Below the pieces are notes generated by a model. It was not told where the DNA came from. It did not search any database and was given only the letters and a program-made list of their open reading frames with translations. A DNA stretch of 64,000 bases, taken from the IMG/VR virus record IMGVR_UViG_3300047446_000164, positions 1-64,000 of that record, one strand, 5' to 3'. Each line of letters starts with the position of its first letter. Position 1 is the stretch's first letter. Made by a program: the position numbers and the translations under genes. Below, in pieces: positions 43,140 through 50,271 of the stretch. The stretch is from a virus.

Positions 43140-43379
43140 ATGGGCCGATGCATGCATACAATTGACGAGTTTGTACAGATAGGCGCGTGGCGAATGAGAA
43201 TCGAGGTTAAGCCGATCGTTGATCAGAGCAACAAATTCGCTTACTGCGTTTCGTCGATCACGAACACTGAAGATCCGAGGAAAAAGCCGCAAGACGGCGG
43301 TTCCACCAGCAGTTCGTACAGTTCGGCCAATGCGGCGTACGCTGCCGCGTATTTTTGGGCAACCGAAAAATGCAAATAA
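43140..43379 (+). CDS. Small accessory protein, second of a paralogous pair
   Basis: A 79-residue protein (start at 43140, or Met5 at 43152). Its core EFVQIGAWRMRIEVKP parallels EIINVGDWEMTVRI of the gene at 42805, and both end in an aromatic/alanine-rich helix with a Lys-rich tail. It arose by duplication. No strong ribosome-binding site is seen, so the start is less certain. Confidence 0.62.
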   Translation: MGRCMHTIDEFVQIGAWRMRIEVKPIVDQSNKFAYCVSSITNTEDPRKKPQDGGSTSSSYSSANAAYAAAYFWATEKCK

Positions 43380-43390
43380 AGGCAACTTCC

Positions 43391-43597
43391 TCATGGATGG
43401 CCAGCCTCCCCGTCGGTCAGGTCAACCGTCATGCGCAGCTTGCGGCGCGCGCGGTACTCTGCAGCGCCGGTGGTGGCGCTCTTCTCTGCGATGTGTTCAC
43501 GGTCTTTTTCGCGCCATTCCCGGGCCGCGAGCGTGACTTTCTCCTCCGGCGTGCCAGTCTGTGCTGGCGCCGGTCCTTGCTGTAAAATAGTGGGCAT
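43391..43597 (-). CDS. Small regulatory-region protein, unknown
   Basis: A 68-residue protein starting MPTILQQGPAPAQTG with AGAGGAA upstream. It has a basic helix (AEYRARRKLRMTVDL) at the C terminus. It is in the leftward early operon between the small Cys/HTH genes and the paralogous pair. The family is not recognised. Confidence 0.6.
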   Translation of the reverse strand: MPTILQQGPAPAQTGTPEEKVTLAAREWREKDREHIAEKSATTGAAEYRARRKLRMTVDLTDGEAGHP

Positions 43598-43643
43598 GTA
43601 ATTCCTCTGGTGGGTGATCGGGTCGCGCTGCAACGCGGCCTTT

Positions 43644-43790
43644 TTATTTCCGCTGCTCGTTTTCCAATTCGCGCAGCAGGCGTTCGTAGTGTTCACGCTG
43701 TTTGTGCTTCTCGCGTGTCATGGCGTGCGCCGGTTCTACATCCATCGGCCGCGCTTCCTCAGCGGCCTGCTGCTGGTGCTGCTGCGTCAT
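43644..43790 (-). CDS. Small Gln/Glu-rich protein
   Basis: A 48-residue protein starting MTQQHQQQAAEEARPMDVEP and ending in a charged helix. It begins a few bases from the stop of the HTH gene upstream, so the two are probably co-translated. Function is unknown. Confidence 0.55.
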   Translation of the reverse strand: MTQQHQQQAAEEARPMDVEPAHAMTREKHKQREHYERLLRELENEQRK

Positions 43791-43792
43791 CG

Positions 43793-44047
43793 TTACGCGC
43801 CCTCGCCGGCCAGCAACTGGCGGATCGACTGCACGGTGAAGTTGTACTTCTCGTGCGCCTTGAGGATCATGCTGTCGCCGAACGGCAGCTTGTCGTGGCG
43901 AATCTTGCTGATCACCGGCGGCGCCACCTCGAACGCGCGCGCCAGAGCGGCGTCGTTCTTCAGGCAGAGTTTCTCGATAAAGTGGTCGAGCAGCGCCGCG
44001 CCGGCGCCAGGTTGAATTTGCGATGCTTGAGGCATGCGGTTCTCCAT
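43793..44047 (-). CDS. HTH DNA-binding protein
   Basis: An 84-residue protein starting MENRMPQASQIQPG. The segment KNDAALARAFEVAPPVISKIRHDK (about residues 30-53) is a helix-turn-helix with the usual A-A-x-x-x-x-V-x-x-x-x-I-S-K spacing. Small regulators of this kind, between cro and replication genes, include CII-like activators; that role is possible but unproven. Confidence 0.68.
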   Translation of the reverse strand: MENRMPQASQIQPGAGAALLDHFIEKLCLKNDAALARAFEVAPPVISKIRHDKLPFGDSMILKAHEKYNFTVQSIRQLLAGEGA

Positions 44048-44085
44048 CTTCTTCGCCGCGCACAACGGGGCGCGGCATCCCGAAT

Positions 44086-44796
44086 TTAGTGGTGGTGCGC
44101 TTGGCTTGCCAGCTGGTGCTTGGCGAATTCGCCAGCGACCCAGTGCAGGCCCTTGGTGGTGAAACGCATGCTGTTGAAGGCGTGCTCATTCTTCGCCGAT
44201 ACGCCAGCTTTCACTTCGAAGCGACCCGCGTTGAGGTGCTCGGCGCGCGGAGCCAGCTCACGGCCAAGCCGATATGCAATCTCCTTGGTCAGCAAGAATT
44301 CACGGAACACGTTTTCTTTGATCTTCAGCACCTTGCAGGCCTGGCGGAAGCCCAGCAGGCCCGACGCGTCAACGTAGCGCTCGACGAATTCGACGGCCGG
44401 CGCGGCGGCGGCCAGCTCTACCTGCAACGCCTGCTTGGCCTCGACTTCATCAGCCCAGGCGCGTGCGGCGGCCGCTGGGTTGGTGAAGTCCGGCAAAGCA
44501 ATCGCAGGGGCCGCTGCTGTTGGTTCCAGCTCTTGCCAGCGGTCTACCAGGCGCGCCGTGAACTCAGGTGACAACTGTGCGACGATCACGTAGGTGTCGC
44601 GTTTAGCGATCTCGTACACAGTGATCGCTTTGGGGCCGGCACCGTGATTTGATACTTCCGCCAGTGGCGGGAGTGTGATGACACCACGCTGCGCGAGCCG
44701 CTCGATGCTGCGCTTGACGTCGTCGTGCCGCGATTCGACCAGTTCGGCGATATCGCGGCTGTTCATGGTGGTGATGCTGGTGCTGATCAAATTCAC
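44086..44796 (-). CDS. Rha-family phage regulator with KilAC-like C terminus
   Basis: A 236-residue protein with a GTG start preceded by GGAG. The N terminus (TTMNSRDIAELVESRHDDVKRSIERL) is the Rha/antirepressor N-terminal domain. The C terminus (RQACKVLKIKENVFREFLL, YRLGRELAPRAEHLNAGRFEVK, TTKGLHWVAGEF) is the KilAC-type domain. Such proteins antagonise repressors or regulate lysogeny. It lies in the leftward early operon downstream of cro, as lambdoid antirepressors do. Confidence 0.86.
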   Translation of the reverse strand: MNLISTSITTMNSRDIAELVESRHDDVKRSIERLAQRGVITLPPLAEVSNHGAGPKAITVYEIAKRDTYVIVAQLSPEFTARLVDRWQELEPTAAAPAIALPDFTNPAAAARAWADEVEAKQALQVELAAAAPAVEFVERYVDASGLLGFRQACKVLKIKENVFREFLLTKEIAYRLGRELAPRAEHLNAGRFEVKAGVSAKNEHAFNSMRFTTKGLHWVAGEFAKHQLASQAHHH

Positions 44797-44843
44797 GGTG
44801 GCTCCTTTGCGTTGGTGGCGTAGGCGACTGGCTGGCCGAGGAT

Positions 44844-45113
44844 TCACATGCGCATGTGGTGGCGCGGCTGCGCATAGTTCGCGCGGCCCGGCAGCAACAT
44901 GGCCATGTTCTGGCCAGCTTTAGGCCATTCCTGTTGCGCCCGGCGCTGCTTATCATTACGAAAACGCGCTGACCAGTCGTTCGCCAGTTGGCGCAGCGTC
45001 CGACTCTGCGACTCGCCGGCGTCGGTGCAGGCCTGGCTAAAGTCGCGGTACTCATCCTCGTTAAACAATGCTTTCGCAACGAGGACGCGGGGTTTCGGCA
45101 TCTTGGTTTTCAT
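44844..45113 (-). CDS. Small basic protein, RHH-like
   Basis: An 89-residue protein starting MKTKMPKPRVLVAKALFNED. The region VAKALFNEDEYRDFSQACTD, then SQSRTLRQLANDWSARF, resembles ribbon-helix-helix DNA-binding proteins of the MobC/CopG kind. The C terminus is Arg/His-rich. Role unknown. Confidence 0.6.
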   Translation of the reverse strand: MKTKMPKPRVLVAKALFNEDEYRDFSQACTDAGESQSRTLRQLANDWSARFRNDKQRRAQQEWPKAGQNMAMLLPGRANYAQPRHHMRM

Positions 45114-45192
45114 GGTGGTTTCCTATAAAAGTGATTCAGGCTTTCAGGTGATGCGGATGATTCTGGTAGTGCGATTCGTTGGGCTGGCGCCG

Positions 45193-45507
45193 TCAGCCAG
45201 GCAGGCCGGATGCGGCAGCGCCAGTGGCGGGCGCGGTGCGCAGCGCGGCGTGATCGCCCTGCTTCGCCAACACTTCCAGCAGCGTGGTCTGCTTGCGCAG
45301 TTCGGCGAGGATCAACGCGGGCGTTTCGTCAGCGACCAACTCGACGCCTGTCACCTCGGCAACCACCGGCGCCGAGCCGCGCACAGCGTCGGCGAAGGCC
45401 AGCAGCACGGTCGCGGCAGCGCCAGCGACGACAGCAGGATCAGCGTTATCGGTGTCCAGGTTGAACACGGCCAGCAGCGCGGCGGTGAGGTTTTGGTGGT
45501 TGCTCAT
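45193..45507 (-). CDS. Small alanine-rich protein, unknown
   Basis: A 104-residue protein starting MSNHQNLTAALLAVFNLDTD. It is helical and Ala-rich with no recognised domain. A longer reading upstream runs across the opposing cassette at 45592 and is rejected. Confidence 0.58.
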   Translation of the reverse strand: MSNHQNLTAALLAVFNLDTDNADPAVVAGAAATVLLAFADAVRGSAPVVAEVTGVELVADETPALILAELRKQTTLLEVLAKQGDHAALRTAPATGAAASGLPG

Positions 45508-45591
45508 GACTACCTTTCTAAATATTCGGGCGGGAGATTCCAATGCGTTACAGTTGCAGTTCTCACACAACAACTTGCAAAAGGATCTCCC

Positions 45592-45852
45592 ATGGAACAG
45601 GACTCCGACTTCGATATCGAGGCCTATTGCGAAAAAACTCTCGCAATGGAATTCGTGCTGCAAGGAATTTGCTCCGCGCTCCCGAAGGAGCAAGCAGACA
45701 AAGTCCTAATTCATCTCGCTCGACTCCAGGAGCACTTCGCCGACCCCGCAAGCGAGAAAGATGGAACACGGGACGCATGGAAGCGCGTAATGGTGCGCAT
45801 CAATCCGTTTGTCGAGATTCTGTCTGGCCTGCCGCCGCGCTCGCTTCATTGA
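45592..45852 (+). CDS. Small accessory protein, rightward cassette
   Basis: An 86-residue acidic protein starting MEQDSDFDIEAYCEKTLAM after AAGGATC. It is helical with no recognised domain. It is another rightward gene in a leftward operon, and its 3' end overlaps the convergent leftward gene by 53 bases. Unlike three other cassettes, no extended -10 with a shared base is seen at the leftward start codon. Confidence 0.68.
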   Translation: MEQDSDFDIEAYCEKTLAMEFVLQGICSALPKEQADKVLIHLARLQEHFADPASEKDGTRDAWKRVMVRINPFVEILSGLPPRSLH

Positions 45853-46186
45853 GGACACGGATGCCACTTGCGCCACTTTGCTCGCCCAACTGATTGAGGG
45901 CTGCAGTGCGACTTGGCGATTCAGATCCTGAGCCGATGGGGCTGCAAACACCTCCCGAGCCGGTACGCGCCTGGCAGCACTGCATCGCCTCCTGGATGTT
46001 CCAGAGCTTCGCCAGTGCTGCTTCGGCTGCCAGCGCCGCTGGCGTCACCTGCTCCAGCAGTGCCAAGGTCTCGCGCACCTGGCTGCTGTCGACTTCGATC
46101 TTCAGCGGGATGCTGGTGGCTGCTACTTGTGTGGCGGCCGGCACGTAGCCGAGGCGCGCCATCAGGCGGTTGATGTAGCGCTTCAT
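45800..46186 (-). CDS. Small protein downstream of cro, unknown
   Basis: A 128-residue protein starting MKRYINRLMARLGYVPAATQV. The N-terminal half is helical (ETLALLEQVTPAALAAEAAL), while the C-terminal part is low-complexity Ser/Gly/Ala-rich and overlaps the convergent cassette gene. It overlaps the Cro-like gene by four bases. No recognised domain. Confidence 0.6.
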   Translation of the reverse strand: MKRYINRLMARLGYVPAATQVAATSIPLKIEVDSSQVRETLALLEQVTPAALAAEAALAKLWNIQEAMQCCQARTGSGGVCSPIGSGSESPSRTAALNQLGEQSGASGIRVLNEASAAAGQTESRQTD

Positions 46187-46461
46187 GCGGTTTCTCCGGT
46201 GGTATTGACCTGGGTCACTGCGGCGCTAAGGGCGCCATCGTTTAATGATTGCGGAACTGGCTCCGGCTTTCCGTATATGTCGTCGAAGCTCAATTCATGC
46301 CCGCACTGCCCAGCAAAAGTGATTAGGCGCTTGGCGACCTCAGGGGGAACGCTCTGCCCGCGCTCGTAGTGCGAGATGTTGCCTTGGCTGACATTAATCC
46401 CGTCCGCTAAGACCTGTTGGGTTACGCCGAGCTTGGCCCGGATATGCGATATCGAGTTCAT
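46183..46461 (-). CDS. cro: Cro-like repressor
   Basis: A 92-residue protein starting MNSISHIRAKLGVTQQVL. Residues about 13-40 form an XRE helix-turn-helix (TQQVLADGINVSQGNISHYE). It is first in the leftward operon and faces the CI gene across the operator. The promoter's TAATAT lies so near that the predicted transcript starts at or next to the ATG, so the mRNA is probably leaderless. It should bind the AGTCNGACT operators. Confidence 0.83.
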   Translation of the reverse strand: MNSISHIRAKLGVTQQVLADGINVSQGNISHYERGQSVPPEVAKRLITFAGQCGHELSFDDIYGKPEPVPQSLNDGALSAAVTQVNTTGETA

Positions 46462-46468
46462 GGAACAA

Positions 46469-46510
46469 ATATTAGTCGGACTGCTAGATAATGTCAACAG
46501 TCTGACTAAT
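46469..46510 (-). promoter_or_regulatory. Leftward early promoter with operator pair
   Basis: On the minus strand TTGACA (46497-46492), a 17-base spacer and TAATAT (46474-46469), a near-perfect sigma-70 promoter. Two operator copies with core AGTCNGACT lie at 46474-46482 and 46499-46507, 25 bp apart centre to centre and arranged as ATTAGTCGGACTG ... CAGTCTGACTAAT. They cover the -10 and flank the -35. The second is also placed about 40 bases before the CI start and could support autoactivation. Confidence 0.85.
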
Positions 46511-46544
46511 TGAAATTTATTAGGCTTACTTATATTCTCCTCGA

Positions 46545-47282
46545 ATGCCCGCACAACCCTTATCTCCCGGCCAGTTGGCCGAAGCCGCCAAGCTCAAAGA
46601 CCTTTTCAAGGAATGGCAGCGCGCGCGTAAAGAATCCGGATTGCCTTCTTCTCAGGAAGCAGCAGCAGATCTGCTGGGGTTTGGACAAAGCGCCCTGGCG
46701 CAGTATTTGAATGGTCGCATCCCACTCAACGTGGATGCGAGTGCGAAATTCGCTGGTTTGCTCGGCGTGAGCATAGGCGACTTCAGTAAATCCATATCGG
46801 ACCAAGCGCTTCGCGTCGCAGGGGCCGTCGCGATTACGGACGACGATGATGACGCCCCGCCCTCGATTGCGATCCAGATGGTAACGATTGAGGTGCAGGC
46901 AGGCATTGACCGATTTGTGGCCGAACCGATTGATGATGGCGGTAGTAAGCACCATGTGCCACGTCAATGGCTGGAGGAAAATGATTTTTACCCGGGCGCA
47001 CTCGTCGCGGTGAAAATTAAGGGTGACAGCATGCAACCCTTGATGTACGAAGGCGACATTGCGGTCGTGAACACGGCCGATAAAGCGCGCAAGAGCGGTG
47101 GGGTCTTTGCTATGAATTACGAGGGCCAAGCCGTCATCAAGCGCCTACTGTACGAGCGCCGCGATTGGTATCTCGCGTCGGACAATCCCGAGTTTAAGCC
47201 AGTCCCCTGCCGTGGTGCTGATTGCATCGTTATCGGCCGTGTGGTTCACTTCACCCCGAAAAATTTCAGAGACCGGCTATGA
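46545..47282 (+). CDS. cI: CI-type repressor (XRE + S24 peptidase)
   Basis: A 245-residue repressor. Residues about 15-80 hold the helix-turn-helix (AADLLGFGQSALAQYLNGR). The C-terminal LexA/S24 domain has nucleophile Ser162 in KGDSMQP and Lys199 in AVIKRL. A likely self-cleavage site is Ala92-Gly93. RecA-stimulated cleavage would induce the prophage. Its own promoter is probably TTGAAA (46510-46515) and TATATT (46531-46536), which places the start next to the ATG. Target sites are the operator pairs at 46.48 and 52.03 kb. Confidence 0.9.
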   Translation: MPAQPLSPGQLAEAAKLKDLFKEWQRARKESGLPSSQEAAADLLGFGQSALAQYLNGRIPLNVDASAKFAGLLGVSIGDFSKSISDQALRVAGAVAITDDDDDAPPSIAIQMVTIEVQAGIDRFVAEPIDDGGSKHHVPRQWLEENDFYPGALVAVKIKGDSMQPLMYEGDIAVVNTADKARKSGGVFAMNYEGQAVIKRLLYERRDWYLASDNPEFKPVPCRGADCIVIGRVVHFTPKNFRDRL

Positions 47283-47599
47283 GAAAGCTTATCGGAGCAA
47301 CGGCAGCGATACTTCTAACCACTTCGACACATGCAGCCGAGTGCAACAAGTTGGCGGCGCTCAAAGTTCAGTCAATGATGGCTGAATTCGCAAAAAGTCA
47401 TGTGGAAGGTGATCACCTCGCCGTATATTGGACCTTCAAGATCGAGAAGGAGCCGGACGCGAAGCGGTTAAACATGGTGACCACGTTCGCCGACATGGAT
47501 GCATGCTTGACAGGCGGCGCACGCGAAATCATGTTCTATCGCAAGGAAAAGCTGATGGGTATAGCATCCGCCACCTCCGGTATTAGGCTGGTGAAGTAA
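47279..47599 (+). CDS. Exported small protein co-transcribed with CI
   Basis: A 106-residue protein with a signal peptide (MRKLIGATAAILLTTSTHA). Its ATG overlaps the CI stop (ATGA), so it is expressed in the lysogen. The mature part is alpha/beta with two cysteines. Genes in this place in lambdoid phages often block superinfection, so periplasmic exclusion is a plausible role; no domain is recognised. Confidence 0.72.
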   Translation: MRKLIGATAAILLTTSTHAAECNKLAALKVQSMMAEFAKSHVEGDHLAVYWTFKIEKEPDAKRLNMVTTFADMDACLTGGAREIMFYRKEKLMGIASATSGIRLVK

Positions 47600-47602
47600 G
47601 GC

Positions 47603-47977
47603 ATGGCACTTATTCCTTGCCCCACCTGTGAACGCGAAGTTTCCCAAATGGCCGAAGCGTGTCCCGGCTGCGGTCACCCTATCGCAGCCCATCCCGTGAC
47701 TGCGCCGACGGCACCTCTGGTCGAATCGGGCGCAACCCCAACTTGGTTGGTGGTCATAGGCGTAATCGCCGGAATTCTGGGCGCCCTACTTTTCATCGGC
47801 TACCTTATTGGAAGCACGCCGGAAGCCAAGGAGCAGGCAACCGACCGCAGGGCGATCGAGCTTTGCAAAGATGATTTGAGAAAGCAATCACTGGGGTCTG
47901 GAACAGAATCGTTTGTGCGTAACACGTGCGAGATGATGGCGAACAAGTTCGAGCAGAAGTATGGAAGTCGACCTTAG
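47603..47977 (+). CDS. Zinc-ribbon membrane protein
   Basis: A 124-residue protein. The N terminus has a zinc ribbon (CPTCERE, CPGCGHP), then one transmembrane helix (about residues 47-70, WLVVIGVIAGILGALLFIGY) and a charged C-terminal domain with two cysteines. Three bases separate it from the previous gene, so it belongs to the CI transcript. It may be a lysogenic-conversion or exclusion protein. No family is recognised. Confidence 0.7.
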   Translation: MALIPCPTCEREVSQMAEACPGCGHPIAAHPVTAPTAPLVESGATPTWLVVIGVIAGILGALLFIGYLIGSTPEAKEQATDRRAIELCKDDLRKQSLGSGTESFVRNTCEMMANKFEQKYGSRP

Positions 47978-47990
47978 TGCAAAGCCATAT

Positions 47991-48028
47991 GCTTCGGAGA
48001 TCACTGGAAGGCTATTTGCAAAGAATAA
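47991..48028. repeat. Direct repeat copy 1
   Basis: The core AGATCACTGGAAGGCTATTT at 47998-48017, extending to GC, recurs with one mismatch at 50052-50073 in the same orientation; weaker similarity extends to about 38 bases. The two copies flank the 48.1-50.0 kb segment. Confidence 0.6.
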
Positions 48029-48097
48029 TCCCGCGCACCATCCGATGCGGGGTGCGCCATGCGGCCGGATTTTATAATCAATATCGACAGGACCATT

Positions 48098-48871
48098 ATG
48101 GCATCGGTGAAAGACAAGAGGCCCGCCGCTCGAGGTCCAGGCACTAAGTCAGCTAGCAAGCCAGCCTCGAGCCAGCATCAGCTCGTTGAGAAGGCGGGCA
48201 AGAATTTCGAAGACTTCATTCACGGCACTCGCCAGCAAAACGAACGCGCGACGGGATTACACGATCGTTTGCGCGCCCTTGGCCTGGAGGGCCTGACGAC
48301 AAGGGAGCAGTTTAAAGACGCGGTACAGGGAACAGACCTAAGCGCAGAAGGTGGCCCGGAGCGCTTCGTCGAGCTATTGGCGCTGGCGGAGGATTTTGCC
48401 TCACTCACGCCTCCGATTGAAGAAACGCCAAGCGCAAATACTAAGTCTGAAGCTGCTGTGGTTGACAGCCCACCTACAAAAGAAGAAGATCGCCGCATGA
48501 GCGCACCAACCCGTGAAGAAATCGACGCCAAACTAGAACTCATCGAGACCCGGATGGACGGGCGACTCGCGTCTATTGAAAGTTCGGTGCGGGCTTCGAT
48601 TGCCGAGGCGCAGGATATGCGCCGCGATATAAAGAGCTTAAAAGTTACAATGATCATTACTGCGATAGCAACTGTTGGCAGTATCGCAGCATTTAACGCA
48701 ACTGTGCTTTCAAATATGGTCGCTTCGTTCGAGTCTGGCAAGAACACTGCGGCGGCCCAGGCTGACGTCAAAAGGCAGGCTGAAGATACAGCTGCGCTGC
48801 TCAAGAAAATTCAGGAAGATATAGACTCGCGGCGCGCGGCGGAAGCTTCCGCTGTCAAACCTAAGCCGTAA
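48098..48871 (+). CDS. Membrane protein with coiled coil, unknown
   Basis: A 257-residue protein starting MASVKDKRPAARGPG, with AGGA upstream; an earlier in-frame ATG at 48059 is possible. The N-terminal 40 residues are basic and disordered. Residues about 30-100 include HDRLRALGLEGLTTREQFKD. A long coiled coil (about 125-175) leads to one transmembrane helix (MTIITAIATVGSIAAF-like, about 185-205) and a charged helical tail. No family is recognised. It lies between the direct repeats with the PEP-CTERM gene. Confidence 0.66.
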   Translation: MASVKDKRPAARGPGTKSASKPASSQHQLVEKAGKNFEDFIHGTRQQNERATGLHDRLRALGLEGLTTREQFKDAVQGTDLSAEGGPERFVELLALAEDFASLTPPIEETPSANTKSEAAVVDSPPTKEEDRRMSAPTREEIDAKLELIETRMDGRLASIESSVRASIAEAQDMRRDIKSLKVTMIITAIATVGSIAAFNATVLSNMVASFESGKNTAAAQADVKRQAEDTAALLKKIQEDIDSRRAAEASAVKPKP

Positions 48872-49187
48872 AAAAGTCCGCAAGAGCGTCCTTTTACGTA
48901 GCCGCTGCCATGTGCACAATGCATTGAAAGCCCAATCATCGCTCCAAGCAAAGTGGAAAGCCTCGTCTGGAGCGAACAAGAGCGGGGTTATGTTATTAGC
49001 AAGACCGCGCCCCCATCCCTTCGTAAGCCCCCCCCCATTCACCAAGTATGTACGACGCGACAAGAAACAGTGGCATTATTTCGATAACAAATTTATAATT
49101 GATTGTTATCGTATTAATGCAGCCGTGTCGCCCGTTTCGACTTCCGGGTCTGGAGTCGCCTTGGATCCTCAATTGACTGGATTAGCA
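48872..49187. other. Intergenic stretch with a nine-C tract
   Basis: No convincing gene. It holds a run of nine C at 49028-49036 and an AT-rich block with TATAAT near 49091, a likely -10 for the PEP-CTERM gene. Frames open through this stretch lack ribosome-binding sites. Confidence 0.55.
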
Positions 49188-49871
49188 ATGAACTCATATA
49201 AATCTGCCGCGCTTGCCGCCGTTGCCTCGTTGTGCCTGCTATCCACCTCCGCGCAGGCGGCCGGGCCAGTGCTGATCACCTTCGACGCCGGTGATCCGAT
49301 CGGCGGCTTGGCTGTGGGCGAAACGCTCGGCAATCAATACGCTGCGTATGGAGTGACGTTTGCCTCCAGTCCGTTCAATGGACCGGGCGGACCCACTACG
49401 AAATGGGCCACCAACACCGACATGACGATCATCTCATCGTCCGGCAACGACATCGGAGGACTTGGCTCGCCTTCACTGGTAAGTGGCAACATCTTGCACT
49501 CGTTCGGTGGCTGGCTCGGTGAAAACGGTGACCCCAGCTTCGTCGCAAAGTTCAGCCAAGGCGTAACCTCGTTCAGTGCGGATTTCGCTGGCGTGTTTTA
49601 CCCCCAATCAGTGGGGCTGTACGCCTACAATGGCACCACCCTGCTCGGTTCAGTCTTTGGCACGGTCGCTACCGGCCAATTTACGCTGAGCATCGCCAGC
49701 GCCAAAACGATCACCAGCGTGGTGATCTCGAACGGGGGCTTCGACGACTGGGTCGGCGTCGACAATATCAGCTTTACCAACGTCTCAGCAGTGCCTGAAC
49801 CGACAACCTACGCCATGTTCGTCCTGGGTCTGGGTCTGCTGGGCTTCATGAGCCGCAAGCGCACCGCATGA
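49188..49871 (+). CDS. PEP-CTERM sorting domain protein inside the immunity region
   Basis: A 227-residue exported protein. The signal peptide is MNSYKSAALAAVASLCLLST, cut after AQA. A beta-rich body (LITFDAGDPIGGL, YGVTFASSPF, SFSADFAGVFYPQSVGLYAY) has the jelly-roll look of exopolysaccharide-associated proteins. The C-terminal signal is VPEPTTYAMFVLGLGLLGFM then SRKR. The host exosortase would process it. It is well within the phage genome, so it is phage cargo rather than flank. Confidence 0.87.
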   Translation: MNSYKSAALAAVASLCLLSTSAQAAGPVLITFDAGDPIGGLAVGETLGNQYAAYGVTFASSPFNGPGGPTTKWATNTDMTIISSSGNDIGGLGSPSLVSGNILHSFGGWLGENGDPSFVAKFSQGVTSFSADFAGVFYPQSVGLYAYNGTTLLGSVFGTVATGQFTLSIASAKTITSVVISNGGFDDWVGVDNISFTNVSAVPEPTTYAMFVLGLGLLGFMSRKRTA

Positions 49872-49964
49872 TTCTCCTTCGGGGTCAGGTCCAGCAGCTC
49901 TAAACGAGGCGAGCTCATCACGCCTCTATTGTGCGGGTGCGTAACTCCTCAATAACATGCGTGC

Positions 49965-49988
49965 AGCCCCGCCAGCCGGGGCTTTTTA
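49965..49988 (+). terminator. Intrinsic terminator after PEP-CTERM gene
   Basis: AGCCCCG/CGGGGCT with a five-base loop followed by TTTT. It ends the rightward CI-side segment. Confidence 0.78.
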
Positions 49989-50044
49989 ACGTCCGCGCAC
50001 CGTCTGATGCGCGCGGTGAGATCCATCAAACACCACCAAGGAAG

Positions 50045-50081
50045 TGTTCGAAGATCACTGGAAGGCAATTTGCGAGAGTAC
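50045..50081. repeat. Direct repeat copy 2
   Basis: The core AGATCACTGGAAGGCAATTT at 50052-50071 differs by one base from copy 1 at 47998. Same orientation, about 2.05 kb apart. Confidence 0.6.
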
Positions 50082-50271
50082 TGCCATATCATCGTGACAA
50101 TTCGTTAGATTCCAGCGCTCAACAATGCATACAATGTTGACACTGTTAGCAGCTATGGCGCAAAGGTGCAGAAGCACCAATGCCCTGACATACTAATTCC
50201 TAACATTGTAATTTTATATCCTCACACTATTGCGGGGTTATCTTGATTAAAATTAACCCATAAGTTAATAT

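Larger units (their letters stand above)
49872..50271. other. Intergenic stretch with terminator, repeat copy and promoter
   Basis: No gene longer than a few dozen codons is credible here. It contains the terminator at 49965-49988, repeat copy 2 at 50052-50073 and an AT-rich block before the toxin gene with inverted TTAAC...GTTAA at about 50252-50267 and the promoter-like TTGATT-N17-TAATAT ending next to the toxin ATG. Confidence 0.55.

Noticed and set aside
45706-45951. Leftward open frame opposite the cassette at 45592
   Set aside because: A shadow of the rightward gene and of the low-complexity end of the gene at 45800.
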